NCBI GenBank assembly: GCA_037176845.1
Contig: JAYKXP010000166.1
Span: 29,841 to 93,840 of the forward strand
Source: Paramarasmius palmivorus
Lineage: Eukaryota; Basidiomycota; Agaricomycetes; Agaricales; Marasmiaceae
Reading direction: 5' to 3'
DNA length: 64,000 bases
Shown here: piece by piece, positions 12,804 through 25,087 of the stretch
Layout: the number at the start of each line of letters is the position of its first letter
How positions within the stretch are numbered: position 1 is the stretch's first letter
The notes under the pieces: generated by a model
Told to the model about the DNA's origin: nothing
Seen by the model: only the letters and a program-made list of their open reading frames with translations
Database searches by the model: none
Program-made: the position numbers and the translations under genes

Positions 12804-14347
12804 GATCTCCATTATGTTGGTGTCACATCTCCTAGTGGGAATAAATACTGGATCACATTCATTGATGATCATTCAAGGTTCAGAGCTGTTGTTCTTCCTT
12901 TGAAGTGAAAAAGCAATGCATTCCAAGCATTTAAACAGTTCAACGCATGGGCTGAGAACTTGTTGGAGTGCAAAATCAAGGTGTTCAGATGTGACAAGGG
13001 CAGTGAATACATGTCAAAGGAGTTTCTGGGATTTCTAGAGCAATGTGGAATTGAAACCCAATATACAGTCAGAAACCAGCCCCAACAGAATGGAGTTGCA
13101 GAGCGTGCAAATGGAATCATGGATGAAAGGATCACTGCAATGCTGAAAGAGTCTGGTCTTCCAAAGATGTTTTGGGCTGAATGCCTGGCTGCGCTTGTTC
13201 ATGTGTGGAATTGTACCCCTACATCTGCTGTACCACATGCAACTCCATATGAAGTGTGGTACAAGAAAAAGCCAAGAGTGGATCACCTGAGGGTATGGGG
13301 ATGTGTTGCCTATGTGCTAGTGCAAAAGGATAAAAGGGCACATCTGGGGTTACACATGGAAAAGTGCATCTTCATTGGAGAAGGTGGTGATCAGTGAAAG
13401 AGCAGAGTTTGATGAACATTACACATATAGAACAGCTGTGAAGTTGCCCTCAGTTCAAACTCATTCACAGTCTACACCATCTTCTACATCACCATCTACA
13501 TCAGTACCAGTCTTGCCAGACATGGATCAGAATGACAGCTCAAGTGATGATGGAAATACTGTACCAGTTCCACCTATTCAACCACTAGCAGAAGAACAGA
13601 ACTTGGAAGATGCACCCCAGGAACACATCCCTGACCAGCAAAATGATGATAGAAGAGCTCGGGAGAATAGAGAGGAGGAGAATCACCAAGAAGGGAATCA
13701 GGAAGAGGAAGAGATCCACCTTGAGCCTCCAGCAGATGAGAGACCAATTGCTGAAAGAAGAACTTGTTGAATGAAGTGATGAAGTTGATGAAACACTTCT
13801 TCAACACTGAGTCCAACAAAATATACAAAGTCTGCTTTGGCACTCTAATTATGCTTGTTCTACTGCACATACACTTGCATTCATGTTTATTTATCTTTTA
13901 CTTTACTTATTGAACCTACCTATGGCGTATGGGCATGTAGGAGTATGTAAAACGCGTATTTTCGCATTAGTGAACAGTGTTTTAACGCCTCGAGCGATCT
14001 GCGTCACAATAGGTACAAACAAACAGTAATTACTTACATGTCACAGAGAGTTGACACTTGGAACACATTTTCAATACAAAAGTTACTATTATCAACACTT
14101 TTGGGTGATCACAGTCAATTGCATTGAGTTCTAGTCATTGTTATTGATCAGTTATAACTGGTAATACTTTGATATAGATTCTAACAGAACTCAGAGAAAC
14201 AGACAACCTCCTGGTGAATGGTGGAAATTTCATAGACCAAAGCAAGCCATTAGAGATGATACTCCAGATGATGAGGAAGAGGAGAATGACTTTGATGAAG
14301 AGGCTAACAATGCCCTGGCTGAAGCTGAGCCAAGTACATATAAAGAG
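12804..14347 (+). pseudogene. Copia-A integrase/hinge/RT-start fragment
   Basis: Co-linear with 30175-31346 of the intact element. It covers the integrase core from just after the first catalytic aspartate. The second aspartate is kept, and the glutamate lies in NGVAERANG. A deletion of about 50 bp follows near 13376, then the acidic Pro/Gln-rich hinge, which is interrupted by a solo LTR at 13765-14186. The fragment ends abruptly in the hinge after 14347. Several CpGs of the parent are TG or CA here. It contains much of the part missing from the minus-strand derivative at 7340-9360. Confidence 0.9.
13765..14186 (+). repeat. Copia-A solo LTR (422 bp), TSD GAACT
   Basis: A complete 422-bp LTR (TGTTGAATG..TTCTAACA), flanked by GAACT at 13760-13764 and 14187-14191. 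Removing it with one GAACT restores the reading of the surrounding copia-A hinge (ERRTQRNR). A copy of the family therefore landed in an older member and later lost its interior by LTR-LTR recombination. Most of its CpG cluster is intact. Confidence 0.95.
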
Positions 14348-14866
14348 TATCTTCTTCCTGGTACAAGAGAGATCCTGGAGATTTTGATTAAGAGAAACTC
14401 ATTAGACAGTGTCAGGAGCTGGCAGAACAACAACACTGATTCCAATGAGTATTCACTCTTTAAGAATGGGACTGAAGGGTTTGAATAAATATCACCAAGC
14501 AGTAGGTGAAGAGCATGTTATATGTGGATTTCTGGACAGTCTACAAATCAAATGCAATACTGACCGTTCATTCAGTTTGAAATTTGATAGGTCAAGACAA
14601 GATGAAGTATTGAACAAGGACACTATTGCACACGAAAAATAGAGGATGGTTTCATTGGTGGCGATATACAACAGTACAGGGCTGATGATTTTGACATCAC
14701 AGGGAAGGGATAGGATATGCTCTGGGAGTAATTGATTCACCTAGATGAAGAAACGGTCAGATTCTGGAGAAGTTATAAGGAAAGACAGATGCACCAGGAC
14801 ACTACAGGCTTACATCCATTGCCTCTGGATAGTAGCCCTGATACCATCTGTGTACCTTGCAAACCA
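14348..14866. other. Unassigned flank of Harbinger-1
   Basis: Short broken frames with no secure family. Just before the Harbinger insertion the plus-strand reading GLHPLPLDSSPDTICVPC resembles the copia GAG-pre-integrase segment, so an old copia fragment is possible. Sequence on the other side (18439-18568) continues this frame only briefly. Confidence 0.3.
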
Positions 14867-14958
14867 AGGCGTGCCCAAAAATAAGCCGGTTGGTTGGTTG
14901 GTTGGTCGTGAAGGTTTCTGATGGTAGAAATTCCCTTATATAGTATTTATTTGTAAGC
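14867..14958 (+). repeat. Harbinger-1 left terminal inverted repeat
   Basis: 92 bp, starting AGGCGTGCCC and ending TTTGTAAGC. It pairs with 18343-18435 and includes four to five GGTT units and a TATATAGTATTTAT stretch. Confidence 0.93.
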
Positions 14959-15046
14959 ATCGTCTCAACGAGCTCGTTCAACGTTGCTCATCGATATCAA
15001 ACATCTCAGCTTCGAACCTCAACTTGTTTCTCTATTCTAATCCCCA

Positions 15047-16660
15047 ATGGATACTCCCTCAACGACCTTCGACATCGGAAAGCTTCTGTTAGAACTTTCA
15101 TTAGCCACAGGTGCCGCGGCTTCCATGTCAGCAGACAGCTCGGATTCATCGAGTGATTCCAGCTCAGAGAGTAGCAGTGAGGAGAGTAGTGGTGATTCAG
15201 AGGAAGGATGGGAGACGGGAAGCGAAGGAGATGAAGATGATGAGGACTGGGAGACTGATGAAGAGGATGAGGAGATGCTCGATAGTGCAATGTTAGCTGT
15301 TACCGGTGCAATCCTCATAACTGTTGCCTCAGACTCGGATGCGAATCAGCGAAGACAGCGTGGACCCTACAACACTTTCCCTAAGTCACACGACTGGTTC
15401 CCCTGTGCACTACAGCAGCCAGACCGTTGGTTTCGACATCAGTTCCGGTACATTTTAGTACTTCTTCTTTCCTGACACTTTACTCATGCATATATGGTTG
15501 AATGAGCAGCATGGGAAGGGACATGTTTGATCTCCTTGTTGAGAAGTTAGCCACTGATCCCCTATTTCAACGAAAGAAACGAGGCAGGCGCCAGAGGCAT
15601 GTCAAATTTCAACTTGCAACATTTTTAATTCGCTATGGCCATCGTGGTTCAAACACACTCGACGTTGCATCAAAGATGGGAATAGGTCACGGCTCTGTTC
15701 AGGTGTATTGTCGACGTGTAAGTAGGGCTATACGTCGGAAGAGGAAGTGGTATCTGGGCTGGCTGGACAAGCGAAGGAAGGAAAGGATACAGGCAGCTAT
15801 TCAGCGACGATCAGGGTTTCCACGTTGTAATGGTTTGGGTGATGGATGCCAGGTGTTTATGGTCGAGTTGCCATTCATTGGAGGTGGCTCATACATGATG
15901 AGAAAGAAGCAAATAGCAGTGAGTAGTGTACTGTTGCGAGAACTCCATAATCTCCTACTCACGGCTGATACTGCAGACAAATGTTCATGCTACCGTCACC
16001 AATGATCATCTCTTCACATCGTATGAGATTGGTTGGCCAGGGTCTGCAACTGATATCAAGATATTCAAGAAATCACACTTGTGGCGCAATCGTCACCGAT
16101 ATTTTGAGAACGGCGAGTATATACTTGTTGATAAAGGTAAAGTGTTATTCTTAGAGTCTACACCTTATGCTTAAGTGGATTTCCTAGGCTACTGCTCTAC
16201 ACCATGGACCATCCGTCCATTTGATGAAGTAGAAATGCATAGCGCTACTGTCGAAAATGACCTGACACTCAAAGCTCGCATGCGGAAGTTCAACCGAATT
16301 CTTTCAGGAGTGCGTATTGAGGTAGAACATACATTTGGCTTGTGGAAGGGCCGTTTTCCTTCACTCAAAGGTATGGGTCGACATGATAACATTGATGACA
16401 TGTTTGAAGCAATAGAAGCACTTATGATTCTTCATAACATGTGTATCATTCATGGAGACCGACCTGAACACATTCCAGACCTTGACTGTGGCACAGAGGA
16501 GCATTCCGAGGAAGCAGAGCAGGTGGTGCGAGATGGGTTTGGGTTTGTGGATGTTGCAGATAGTCCAGATGTTCCAGTACACGAGACGGATGAGTGGTTG
16601 AAGCGGGCAGGACGATTAAAACGGGAAGCTTTGTTCGACTATATTGTACCAGATGTATGA
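15047..16660 (+). CDS. PIF/Harbinger DDE transposase (DDE_Tnp_4), spliced, 481 aa
   Basis: Four exons give one open frame of 1446 nt: 15047-15447, 15507-15918, 15977-16136, 16188-16660, all with GT..AG introns of 50-60 bp. The protein starts with a Ser/Asp/Glu-rich tail (about residues 25-85), then a helix-turn-helix region (NTLDVASKMGIGHGSVQVYCRRV), then the DDE core. The catalytic residues are readable: GLGDGC, GWPGSATDIKIF and VRIEVEHTFG. VDKGYCSTPWTIRPF spans the last intron, as in the family. The frame is undamaged, unlike nearly all other genes here. It would cut and rejoin the element's terminal repeats in the nucleus with the partner protein encoded opposite. Confidence 0.9.
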
Positions 16661-16685
16661 CAATCCTATCTAGCTAATCTACGAT

Positions 16686-18244
16686 CTACGCAACAGAATC
16701 CATGCTTTTAACAAGCTGTGCAAGCCGAGCATTTATAGCTTCTCTTGCTTCGTCATTCAAATGTGGGCTATTGAGAAGGTTCTCCAAACGCTTCATCTCT
16801 TTTAGATAGCCCTTACGATTGATTTCCCCTGCCCGTGCACTAAAAAACCCCGACATCGTGTTGACCATAGCCGAGACACCTTCGATGTTATTCGCAGATG
16901 ATGACTGTTGAACCTTGCTTGGCTTTTTTGGTGTATGCTTGGGCTCTGAGACGGTTTGTGATGCTGGTTTGATGGCTTTTACTTCCTCGATATCCGTGTC
17001 CTCATTCTCTGTGAGGTTATTCTGTGCGGAATGATAGTCATGGTGACGATCAACTCGCACTGAGTCTGAGTACCTAAAAATAATATTAGCTATTACCAGG
17101 AGCAATGATTAATGGTATGGAACATACCTATCGTGGAACAGGGTGTACCAGCCCTTCTCGTGCCACTTGTGGACAAGGGCAGCCGAGAGAGTTCCGATGT
17201 CAACTCCTGATGACTTCGCAGCAGCAAGCTTGCGGCTGTACGCGGCTACAGCTTCTTCATCATTGTCCATATCGAAATCACCATCCCCTCCGCCCCCGGT
17301 AAAATCCTCCAAGGCTTTAATGGCAGTATATGTCTTGAAGGCGCGCCCAAAAAGGGATTTGACAGCTTCCCATGACCGCGTCTGTGAAAGCTTGCATTCC
17401 TGAACAACCTGAAAGGGATGATCAGCAGATTTAGCATGATTAGACATATGTACGTACTTTGCTGAAAATGTACTTCCCGCCGTTTCTATCCTTGACATAG
17501 TCAAAGTTACGTGTATTGCCGGGACCAAGTAGAAACACATATACAGTAGCCTGATCCGCATCTGACCAGTGCTTCGACCCCAGATTCTCGTACAGGGGAT
17601 CTGTAGCCTCAAGCTCGGCTGACACCTTGGCCTCTGCCTCGAGTTTCTTTTGCTCTGCCTTGGCTGCCTTCTCTGTATCTGTGTCCTTCAAAGCCTTCTT
17701 ACGGCCCTTTCCTCCCTTATTACCACTTCCCTTACCATTTCCCGTCTCCTCAACTAACTTCAGTGGCTGAATGCTTGGGTTTCGACGTTTTCCGGGAGGC
17801 TGATGGGCTTTTTCCGGAGAAGCTGATGGAAGACGCTTCTGTCCAGAGTTCGGGGGGGTCTTCTCACGATTGACTGGTTCCTCGGCAGCGCTCTTGACGG
17901 GGGATTGTTGGGCTGGAGAGATGGTGTATAGAGCGTGTTCCGGGTACAATGGGAGTGGAGTCTGAATAGACTGGAGAGCATGAGGCTGACTTGGACTTGG
18001 GTGGTTATATGAATGACTGATCCGAAATCTGCTTGTACCGGGTGTGCTAGTGGGTTGCCGTAGACCTTCGCGTGCACCATCGATCTGCTGCGTGTTGGAA
18101 TGAGGAATGGGGCTTAGGGGTTGTAATGCAATAGCGCGCTGTAAGTTGATCATTAGCAAATTTTCAGAATTGCAAGTGCTGGAGACGGACTAAAGCTTCC
18201 ATCGCAATTAATTCATCCTGACTGGGTGTCATTGACCCAGACAT
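16686..18244 (-). CDS. Harbinger accessory DNA-binding protein (Myb/SANT-like), spliced, 467 aa
   Basis: Four exons on the minus strand give 1404 nt without a stop: 18244-18191, 18138-17458, 17408-17128, 17073-16686. I chose ATG 18244 because the first intron then has a GCTAAT branch site and a phase-0 join (MEAL to RAIALQ). The N-terminal half is Pro/Ser-rich and then Lys-rich. The conserved core is WSDADQATVYVFLLG, then VQECKLSQTRSWEAVKSLF and ALEDFTGGGGDGDFD, a pattern known from second proteins of fungal Harbinger elements. A coiled segment (KEMKRLENLL) closes it. Its expected role is TIR recognition and nuclear delivery of the transposase. The stop lies 25 bp from the convergent transposase stop. 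Confidence 0.8.
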
Positions 18245-18342
18245 TGGTACTGGCAATAGTGGACAAACTCCAAGGCAAGAGATTTAAGGATTAGGAGGGT
18301 CAAATTTTTTCGAGTGCAGTCGCGCGACGCCTTGGGCGGGGA

Positions 18343-18435
18343 GCTTACAAATAAATACTATATAAGGGAATTCCTGCCATCAGAAACCCTCACGACCAAC
18401 CAACCAACCAACCGGCTGAATTTTTGGGCACGCCT
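18343..18435 (-). repeat. Harbinger-1 right terminal inverted repeat
   Basis: 93 bp, the inverted partner of 14867-14958 with a handful of differences and one extra base. Confidence 0.93.
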
Positions 18436-19786
18436 CCAAGGACTACAACACATCTGGAGTGTCCAGAAGTATAAAGGTTTGAGTAAACTTCCAGTTGATC
18501 TGGAAACAGCTTACAAAGGAGGATATATGTGGAGAAGAGAAGTGATGGAACAAGACTTCAACAACTAGCGTCTATTGACAACACTCACCGTGACCCTAAC
18601 CCCATATTTGGCAGTAACAAATAAACTTGAACCCTTTAACAACAACCTCCCAACACTTAGACCAAATAGGACTCACTAGCCAAAATATGCAATAAAAAAA
18701 CATCATTTGCAGAATTTCAAAGTAGATGGATGGTTGGATACCTCTGCAAGTAGCGCAACTCCTTTGGTCCTTCTGTAGATTTAGGCCCACATATGCCTCA
18801 AGAAGACCATGTCCAACCTCAAGGTTCACAACATATACCCCTTCAACTCCCTTCAGCACCCTAGGTCACTCTCTCTACCTTAGGACACTGTAGGAAGATG
18901 ATTCCCAACCCCATGTCACCCTGTCTTGGCTTTCAATTTTGGACTCACAGTTCAAAGGTCATCTACACACAACCCAGTTGTTGGGAAGGAGAGCATGAAT
19001 AGTTTGAATAAAAAGCCATCAGCAAGACAGAGCACTCAGGGGACATCTTTTGTGTTGAACACATGACTGTGTATCAGTATGCATGCTATGCACAACACTT
19101 GTGTCTGTGGTCAATCCTAGATGAAAAGAGAGTTTACCATACTATCTCATGGAATGGGCAGAAGTACTGATATCTAACCAACTTACTCATACACATTCTC
19201 ACTTATGTAGTATAGATTATCTAGTATAGAGTAAGTAACAGTATATAAGGCTTACCTGTAACAGTTTATAGCCTTAGTTCAATCTCATATGATTAACTCC
19301 CCTGCCTAACAAGCATCTCAAGTTCTATGCAAGTATAACTCTCAAAGCCCCAACAATGTGAGTTGAGACACATATTAGCCACTGTGCACTGTCCCGGTTC
19401 TCGCTGCTCTTTCAGTATTTTGATAATGGTGAACTGATGTTGTCTTTGAACAGGCTTGTTTGCTTGTTGATTCTTCTCAAATCATCAACATATGCCCCAA
19501 ATCAAGACAGCTGGAATTGCACCCAGAGCCTTGCAATTGGGCCTCATTTTTACGTTCGCTGACAGTACATACCCTTGAGCAGCAGTAGCCATTGTCTGCC
19601 TTCATACACGTGGATTCTGACTCACTGGCAACCTATCTGCATGGTGAGTCACAGCACAGAGATAGTTGCAACTATCCCAGCTAATCACCAGATTTTCATC
19701 TGGGTTTCTATCTCTGGCAGTATTTTGTTCAAAGTACACATGTTTCATGGAACATATGGACCAGTGCCTTGCATTGACAATGTTTA
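18436..19786. other. Unassigned 1.35-kb stretch
   Basis: No recognisable gene or repeat. The first 130 bp stay open on the plus strand (to a stop at 18566) as part of the frame interrupted by Harbinger-1. The rest is AT-rich with stops in all frames. Confidence 0.3.
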
Positions 19787-20208
19787 TGTTAGAATCTATA
19801 TCAAAGTATTACCAGTTATAACTGATCAATAACAATGACTAGAACTCAATGCAATTGACTGTGATCACCCAAAAGTGTTGATAATAGTAACTTTTGTATT
19901 GAAAATGTGTTCCAAGTGTCAACTCTCTGTGACATGTAAGTAATTACTGTTTGTTTGTACCTATTGTGACGCGGATCGCTCGAGGCGTTAAAACACCGTT
20001 CACTAATGCGAAAATACGCGTTTTACATACTCCTACATGCCCATACGCCATAGGTAGGTTCAATAAGTAAAGTAAGAGATAAATAAACATGAATGCAAGT
20101 GTATGTGCAGTAGAACAAGCATAATTAGAGTGCCAAAGTAGACTTTGTATATTTTGTTGGACTTAGTGTTGAAGAAGTGTTTCATCAACTTCATCACTTC
20201 ATTCAACA
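19787..20208 (-). repeat. Copia-A solo LTR (422 bp), TSD GTTTA
   Basis: Full-length copia-A LTR in reverse orientation, flanked by GTTTA at 19782-19786 and 20209-20213. The CpG cluster is nearly intact, so it is much younger than the copy at 8998-9360. No interior sequence remains. Confidence 0.95.
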
Positions 20209-20213
20209 GTTTA

Positions 20214-22780
20214 CAATCTGATATCCACCTCTAATTGATACACATCCAATCCGAGTGAAGGGCAGTTTCAACAGATGAGGAGTAGCTATCTGTTGAACTA
20301 CAGTCTCATACTGTAGAAGCTATAGACAAACAAATGTACATAGATTACATTGTGTCTGCATAGTCTAGTGAACTTAATCAATTACCACCATCTTCACCTC
20401 ATCTGTTTCACCTTCTGGCACTGGACTGTCACAAGTTCCAACACTATCTTCAACAAGCATTTTCTTGATGAATATTTTCCTGTGTGTACATGATTGAATT
20501 TTGGTCATAGCTGACTATGTGTGGAAGTCTGTGAATGTATGTGAGTGAATGTGCAACCTCATGGTTGTGCACCTGCCAAGAGCTCTTATGTAAAGGGCTA
20601 CACAAACACTGTTCTCTTACCACCACCCATAATGCCTACTGCTGCAAATTACTTTACCCCCTTGCCTGTCCAGCACACATTTCAGAGAAGCAAAAAGAGA
20701 CCAAAATTGTTTGTTTGAGTTTGTTTTTACACCTTTATCTACTAATCAATTATACGGGAGTCTTCAGACCCTCAATTTTGAATCAGTAAGCCTTAAATCC
20801 TTTGATCTATTGACTGTAACCTATTGACTATATGCCAAGGGGCTGGGCCCAAGATGCAAAATGATGATATTGATAAGATGATGCTGATGCTTGGAATGAA
20901 GAGTAAGTGCCTTTCAGTTTGAGCATAATCTAATCCCATTCATCATGAAGGTCAGTTCATGTCCACATATAGTGCCTAGTTGCTCTACTTTGGATCAGGA
21001 AGTAATATCCAGATTTGTACATTGTAGTTGAGCTTAGCCCTCTGTGTTCACCTATGCATATTCAATCATTCATCTATACACCCTGTTTACTTGTATTCAC
21101 CCATGTTGTCCATGTACTAGTGTATTCCTTTGACACTTACTGTTTCTGAGTCAAGGACAGAAAAGAAAGAAAGTTCTTGTCATCTTGGCCAATTGTGTGC
21201 AACTTCAAACACCTCTGTCCAATCACAAAACCCTTTTCTACAACCTTCCTGGCCAGCTGGTCTGCATGAAGCATTTCTGTGGAAACACCTCAACAAATTC
21301 TGTATTTGCTTGATTATTCTGGCATATGCAGACCACCAACAGCTGGCTCAGTATTCTACATAAAAAATTTTGAGCATTCTGACTGGCAAAATCCTGTGTA
21401 ACCCTAATAATGGTTACAAGTTACAATTCATTTCTGCAGGGTACATCACATCCCCTCTTAAGCTGTTACCACCACCATTGTTGATGAGGAGCAATAGATG
21501 AGTTATACATACATACAGGGGAGATACCGAGAGCAGGAGAAAGAGGGAGCAAATGGGAATACCAAAGTCAAGGTGCATGGACTAATCTTTCAATTTTTGC
21601 TATTTGTCTAAATGCTATCCCCACTGTTATAGCATCCATCCAGTACCAATAACCCACTGGCATTTACAATCTCAATCTCACCTCTAACTCAATGCAACCA
21701 ATTACAAATGACTACAAATGACTGCAAACAACCACAGATGTCCATCAACAACAGCCACATCTCCCCCTCTCTAGCATCAATGCTCAGAGACCCCAGAATA
21801 CTTATTCTGGGGGTCTTTGAGTGGCAGGTTTTGACTTCTGATGCTTCTTCTTCACCATCTCCACCATACTACCACACCTGCCTTCTACCACAACCAACCA
21901 GCCATGTGTGCATCAGACACCCCAAGTATCAGTACAGGGTGTTCTGGTGCATGGAGCTCAGAATATAACATCAGCTATGCTTGCCAATGCCTTCCTTTTT
22001 CTTGCTGCCATCTTCTTCACCATCTTCCCCTTCCTCCACCCAACACCCACCAGCCCACACTTAGCCTCTGGATATACAGAGGATGTCAACTTCATCATCC
22101 TCCCATTCCAGAGGCTATTAGATTGCCTCTGGTGTGTGTTAGATAGGTGGGAATGAGCATGTGAGTGCCATCAGTCAAAGAAAGCCACAGCATGACCCAT
22201 AATGAAACAATCCTAACCATGTCAATTGAAAGGTTGAACTCTTGTGTGTCACATTGGTATCAGATTGACTGATATTGGTCCATCGTTGCCCCTTTCCTTA
22301 TCTACTTCAGTTATTACTCACTCTGTTGGTCAAAACTTCTGATGCATGTGTTTTCCTATTAAGTACTTCTTGCCTTACCATTTTCTATCACTCACCCATG
22401 ACACCTACACTTTCACCTCTGACTCCAGTTGTTGATCCTGACACTCTTGACTTGAACCTACCTACATCATGATTGCATACAGCCTCACTGGTCCAGGGAA
22501 AAGCAGAAATTGCACTGAGGCTCCCGCAGATTCAACTGTATGCTGGCATTGTCATTGAGACTGCAAACTAGACCCTTGCTGTATCCAGCATCAGTGATTT
22601 CTAATCAGTTTCTCCCTCTGCCATCAGTCCCAAGTGATGCCTGAGCCAGTATAAATCTCCAAGGTGTATGAAGGGGTAAAATAACTTGAAAGTATCCCTT
22701 TGGTGCATCCAGTAGATAATCTAGGTGTAGTCCGTAGTGATTTCACTTAGGGACCTTCTCCCTACAGTTTTCAAAAGGTA
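20214..22780. other. Unassigned 2.6-kb stretch
   Basis: Open plus-strand segments of 60-100 codons occur at 21130-21363 and 21708-22156 in shifting frames. I recognise no family. It may hold a decayed gene with introns. No terminal repeats seen. Confidence 0.3.
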
Positions 22781-22789
22781 ATTGTACTT

Positions 22790-23200
22790 AGACAACTACT
22801 GGTAGAAGTACTAGCAGTGGCCAGATACCCATGTGGGGTGTACCATGTACCAATATCCACTAATATAACCACCCAAACCACCTTCCGTCCAATGACTAGC
22901 TATTCAGGGCTCATACTAGTCCTTCTATAACCATTATAGGTTTATGCAACAATGATAAAGTGCAAAACTAGTGTATTTGTGTTTGAAAATGAAGTGATTA
23001 AAGTCAGGCATATCAATGCATAGCTAGTATTCATCACACAGTGCATGCCTATCTTATTCCTCATCATATATGCACTACTAGGTTCCTAGCAGTGATACTA
23101 AGTTATATAATACTTAGTAGGATGTTCTAGTGCAATTCAGAACACAACAATTAGTGTCAAAATGACTGTTTTTCAGTGATTTGGTTCTAGTACCCTCACA
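22790..23200 (+). repeat. R1 repeat, copy 3
   Basis: The last ~190 bp match copy 1 (window start) and copy 2 (37.6 kb), ending in the same TACCCTCACA. The earlier part (22800-23010) matches, in reverse, the sequence on both sides of Harbinger-2 (50381-50487 and 53535-53700). It therefore carries the uninterrupted target site of Harbinger-2 near 22890-22910. Confidence 0.7.
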
Positions 23201-23413
23201 TCAGACAGTAGAATGGAAGACAACTTCACAGGCAGAACATCTTCATGTGTCTGCAGCTGTTGCTGATGAATGTGAGTCAAGTGACATTGTGATTGTGATG
23301 AGGTGGCCACATCCTACATCCAGATTGATATTCATTTGTGACTTCCTCAATAGTATCATCAAACTAAAAGAGAAAAATAAGATACACAATAGTGTTAGAT
23401 AATTAAAGAATCA

Positions 23414-23643
23414 CACTATTGAAGGTTGAACAACATCCTGTACCATATTAATTGCATCCTCCTCTATCTCTCATACATTGCAACATTTCTGGAGCTTTGG
23501 TGCTTTGGATTTCTATGGCAGCTTTACAACTGGTCCTAGTGCTTGTAGAGGAATATTATTAAAGCTGTTGCATTTCTTCCTATGATTGTGTAGGCCAGCA
23601 GAATTCTTGAATGACTGGCCACAGAGAATACATAGTTAGGCCA
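23414..23643 (-). pseudogene. C2H2 zinc-finger N-terminus of an unidentified gene, decayed
   Basis: The minus strand reads LCILCGQSFKNSAGLHNHRK followed by KC, a C-x2-C..H-x4-C-like finger, then PLQALGPVV, a stop, an acidic segment and further stops. This layout is common at the N-terminus of basidiomycete transposon-linked proteins, such as the Plavaka group. I cannot follow it into a catalytic domain, so the assignment stays open. Confidence 0.4.
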
Positions 23644-24824
23644 TAAAAAGAGATAGTATAGCAATAGAGAAAGCAGTGTGAGCTTTCATGTACATGGCAG
23701 CTGCATAACACCTGCAGAGACTCAGAATGATTTTAATGTGACAAGTTGTGGCAGTGACATGTTACATTGTATCCCTTGAACAGCAAAGCCAAATTACTCT
23801 TTGTCATCCTCTTCACAAGCATCATCCCAGAGCCAATGCTCAGATCAACAGTCACAGTTATACAGTCAGTCCACTGGCAAATATCATTCTCTGACCTCAA
23901 GACAGTCTTGCCAACAAAATAGACAAGAATCAGAAGATTATGCTCCAGAACCTCAATCGCCAAGTCCAAGCTCAGCCAAGTATACTCTAGGAACAGTTGA
24001 GTTTTGATGATTTGTGTGGAATATAGGCTATCACAATATCTCCAAGTATGTATCTTTTTCTCTCCATTCTGTAAATTCACTAAAACTCCATACTCAGAGG
24101 CTCACCTGCTGCTTTGTACTGCACCAAGAGTCACTGGATACAGCAAGCAATACCATGCTTCATTGACCTCCATACAGTCTTTATAGTTGGACTAACAGAT
24201 ATAGAATGGTATACAGAGTCTAGTAGAACAGAGAAAGCAAAGATCATATTAAAACTGTGTACACATACTGGTCCTTTCTTTACTTGTACTAATATGTCTT
24301 CTAGCAAACCAAAATTCCATGACATAGCTCTCGAAACCTTTTGCTTTATCTTGATTCACATTGAAATGCTTTCAGTCCACTTAAATTACTTTAAGAAGAA
24401 GCATACCTATGATAAACATGGTATGTGCAGGTCTTATATATTTATGTGTTCTATACAGATTGAACAGAGTGCAAATCAAGCTTGTTCCTTGGATTTTAAC
24501 AAACTATCAGAAGATATCTGGAAATTTCTTGCCAAGATTACAGTGGAATGGGTTTCATCTCCTGTTGATGGATCACTGCTCAGGAAATAATGGGGCTTTC
24601 ATTATTTATATTTTGGATTGTTGTTGGTTCCTTGTAAGTATTATGAGGAGTAGGAACAAGATTGAGACAGATACATTGTATTTTTCACTCTTATGTGTAA
24701 GTTCCTGAGATCACTTAGTGTGCTGTTCAATATTGTCAACAACAAGAAGAAAGTGGCACACAAAAGCTGGTTCTTGGGTCTCTATGACATGTCACTAATC
24801 AAGGCAGATAATTTATAGGCTGGT
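23644..24824. other. Unassigned stretch
   Basis: Plus-strand open segments at 24114-24590 and 24409-24708 overlap in different frames and may be exon remnants of the DUF6698-like gene that follows. I cannot identify them directly. Confidence 0.3.
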
Positions 24825-25087
24825 TTGATGCAGGGTTATCTTGTGTTGTGGGTGAGTTACCTACATCAACTTATTATGACATCAACACATTTCAAGGTTT
24901 GGCAATATACATTCATTGGCCTGAGCACTGCCCTGGCCAATCAGAAGAAGCAGTCAAAGAAGGGTAATGTACAGAGGCATGGAATGAGCCTGAGGAACAT
25001 TATCCCTCAATCAATTGCATACACCTTGTGTCTGATACAGATTCTCAACTCTCAAGCTGTGATGTTATTCATTCCAATGTTCTTATG
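24825..25087 (+). pseudogene. DUF6698-like protein, C-terminal fragment
   Basis: After removal of a GTGAGT..TTCAAG intron, the plus strand reads QGYLVLW joined to VWQYTFIGLSTALA, then a Lys/Gln-rich link, then NIIPQSIAYTLCLIQ. The spacing resembles the end of the basidiomycete DUF6698 family, where a pattern like TP-IAY-A--RF-LSS is typical. The expected RFALSS motif is damaged and the frame ends soon after. Function unknown. The call rests on pattern memory only. Confidence 0.4.

Larger units (their letters stand above)
14867..18435. mobile_element. Harbinger-1: complete PIF/Harbinger DNA transposon, TSD CCA
   Basis: Terminal inverted repeats at 14867-14958 and 18343-18435 match over about 92 bp with few differences. 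Both begin AGGCGTGCCCAAAAAT and contain a run of GGTT units. The flanking 3-bp duplication is CCA (14864-14866 and 18436-18438), the size expected of PIF/Harbinger. Inside are two convergent spliced genes, a DDE transposase and a Myb/SANT-like partner, both open from start to stop after intron removal. It is a good candidate for an autonomous element. Confidence 0.93.

Noticed and set aside
14885..14910. GGTT run as a telomere-like or microsatellite repeat
   Set aside because: It is part of the Harbinger-1 inverted repeats and occurs in both ends.
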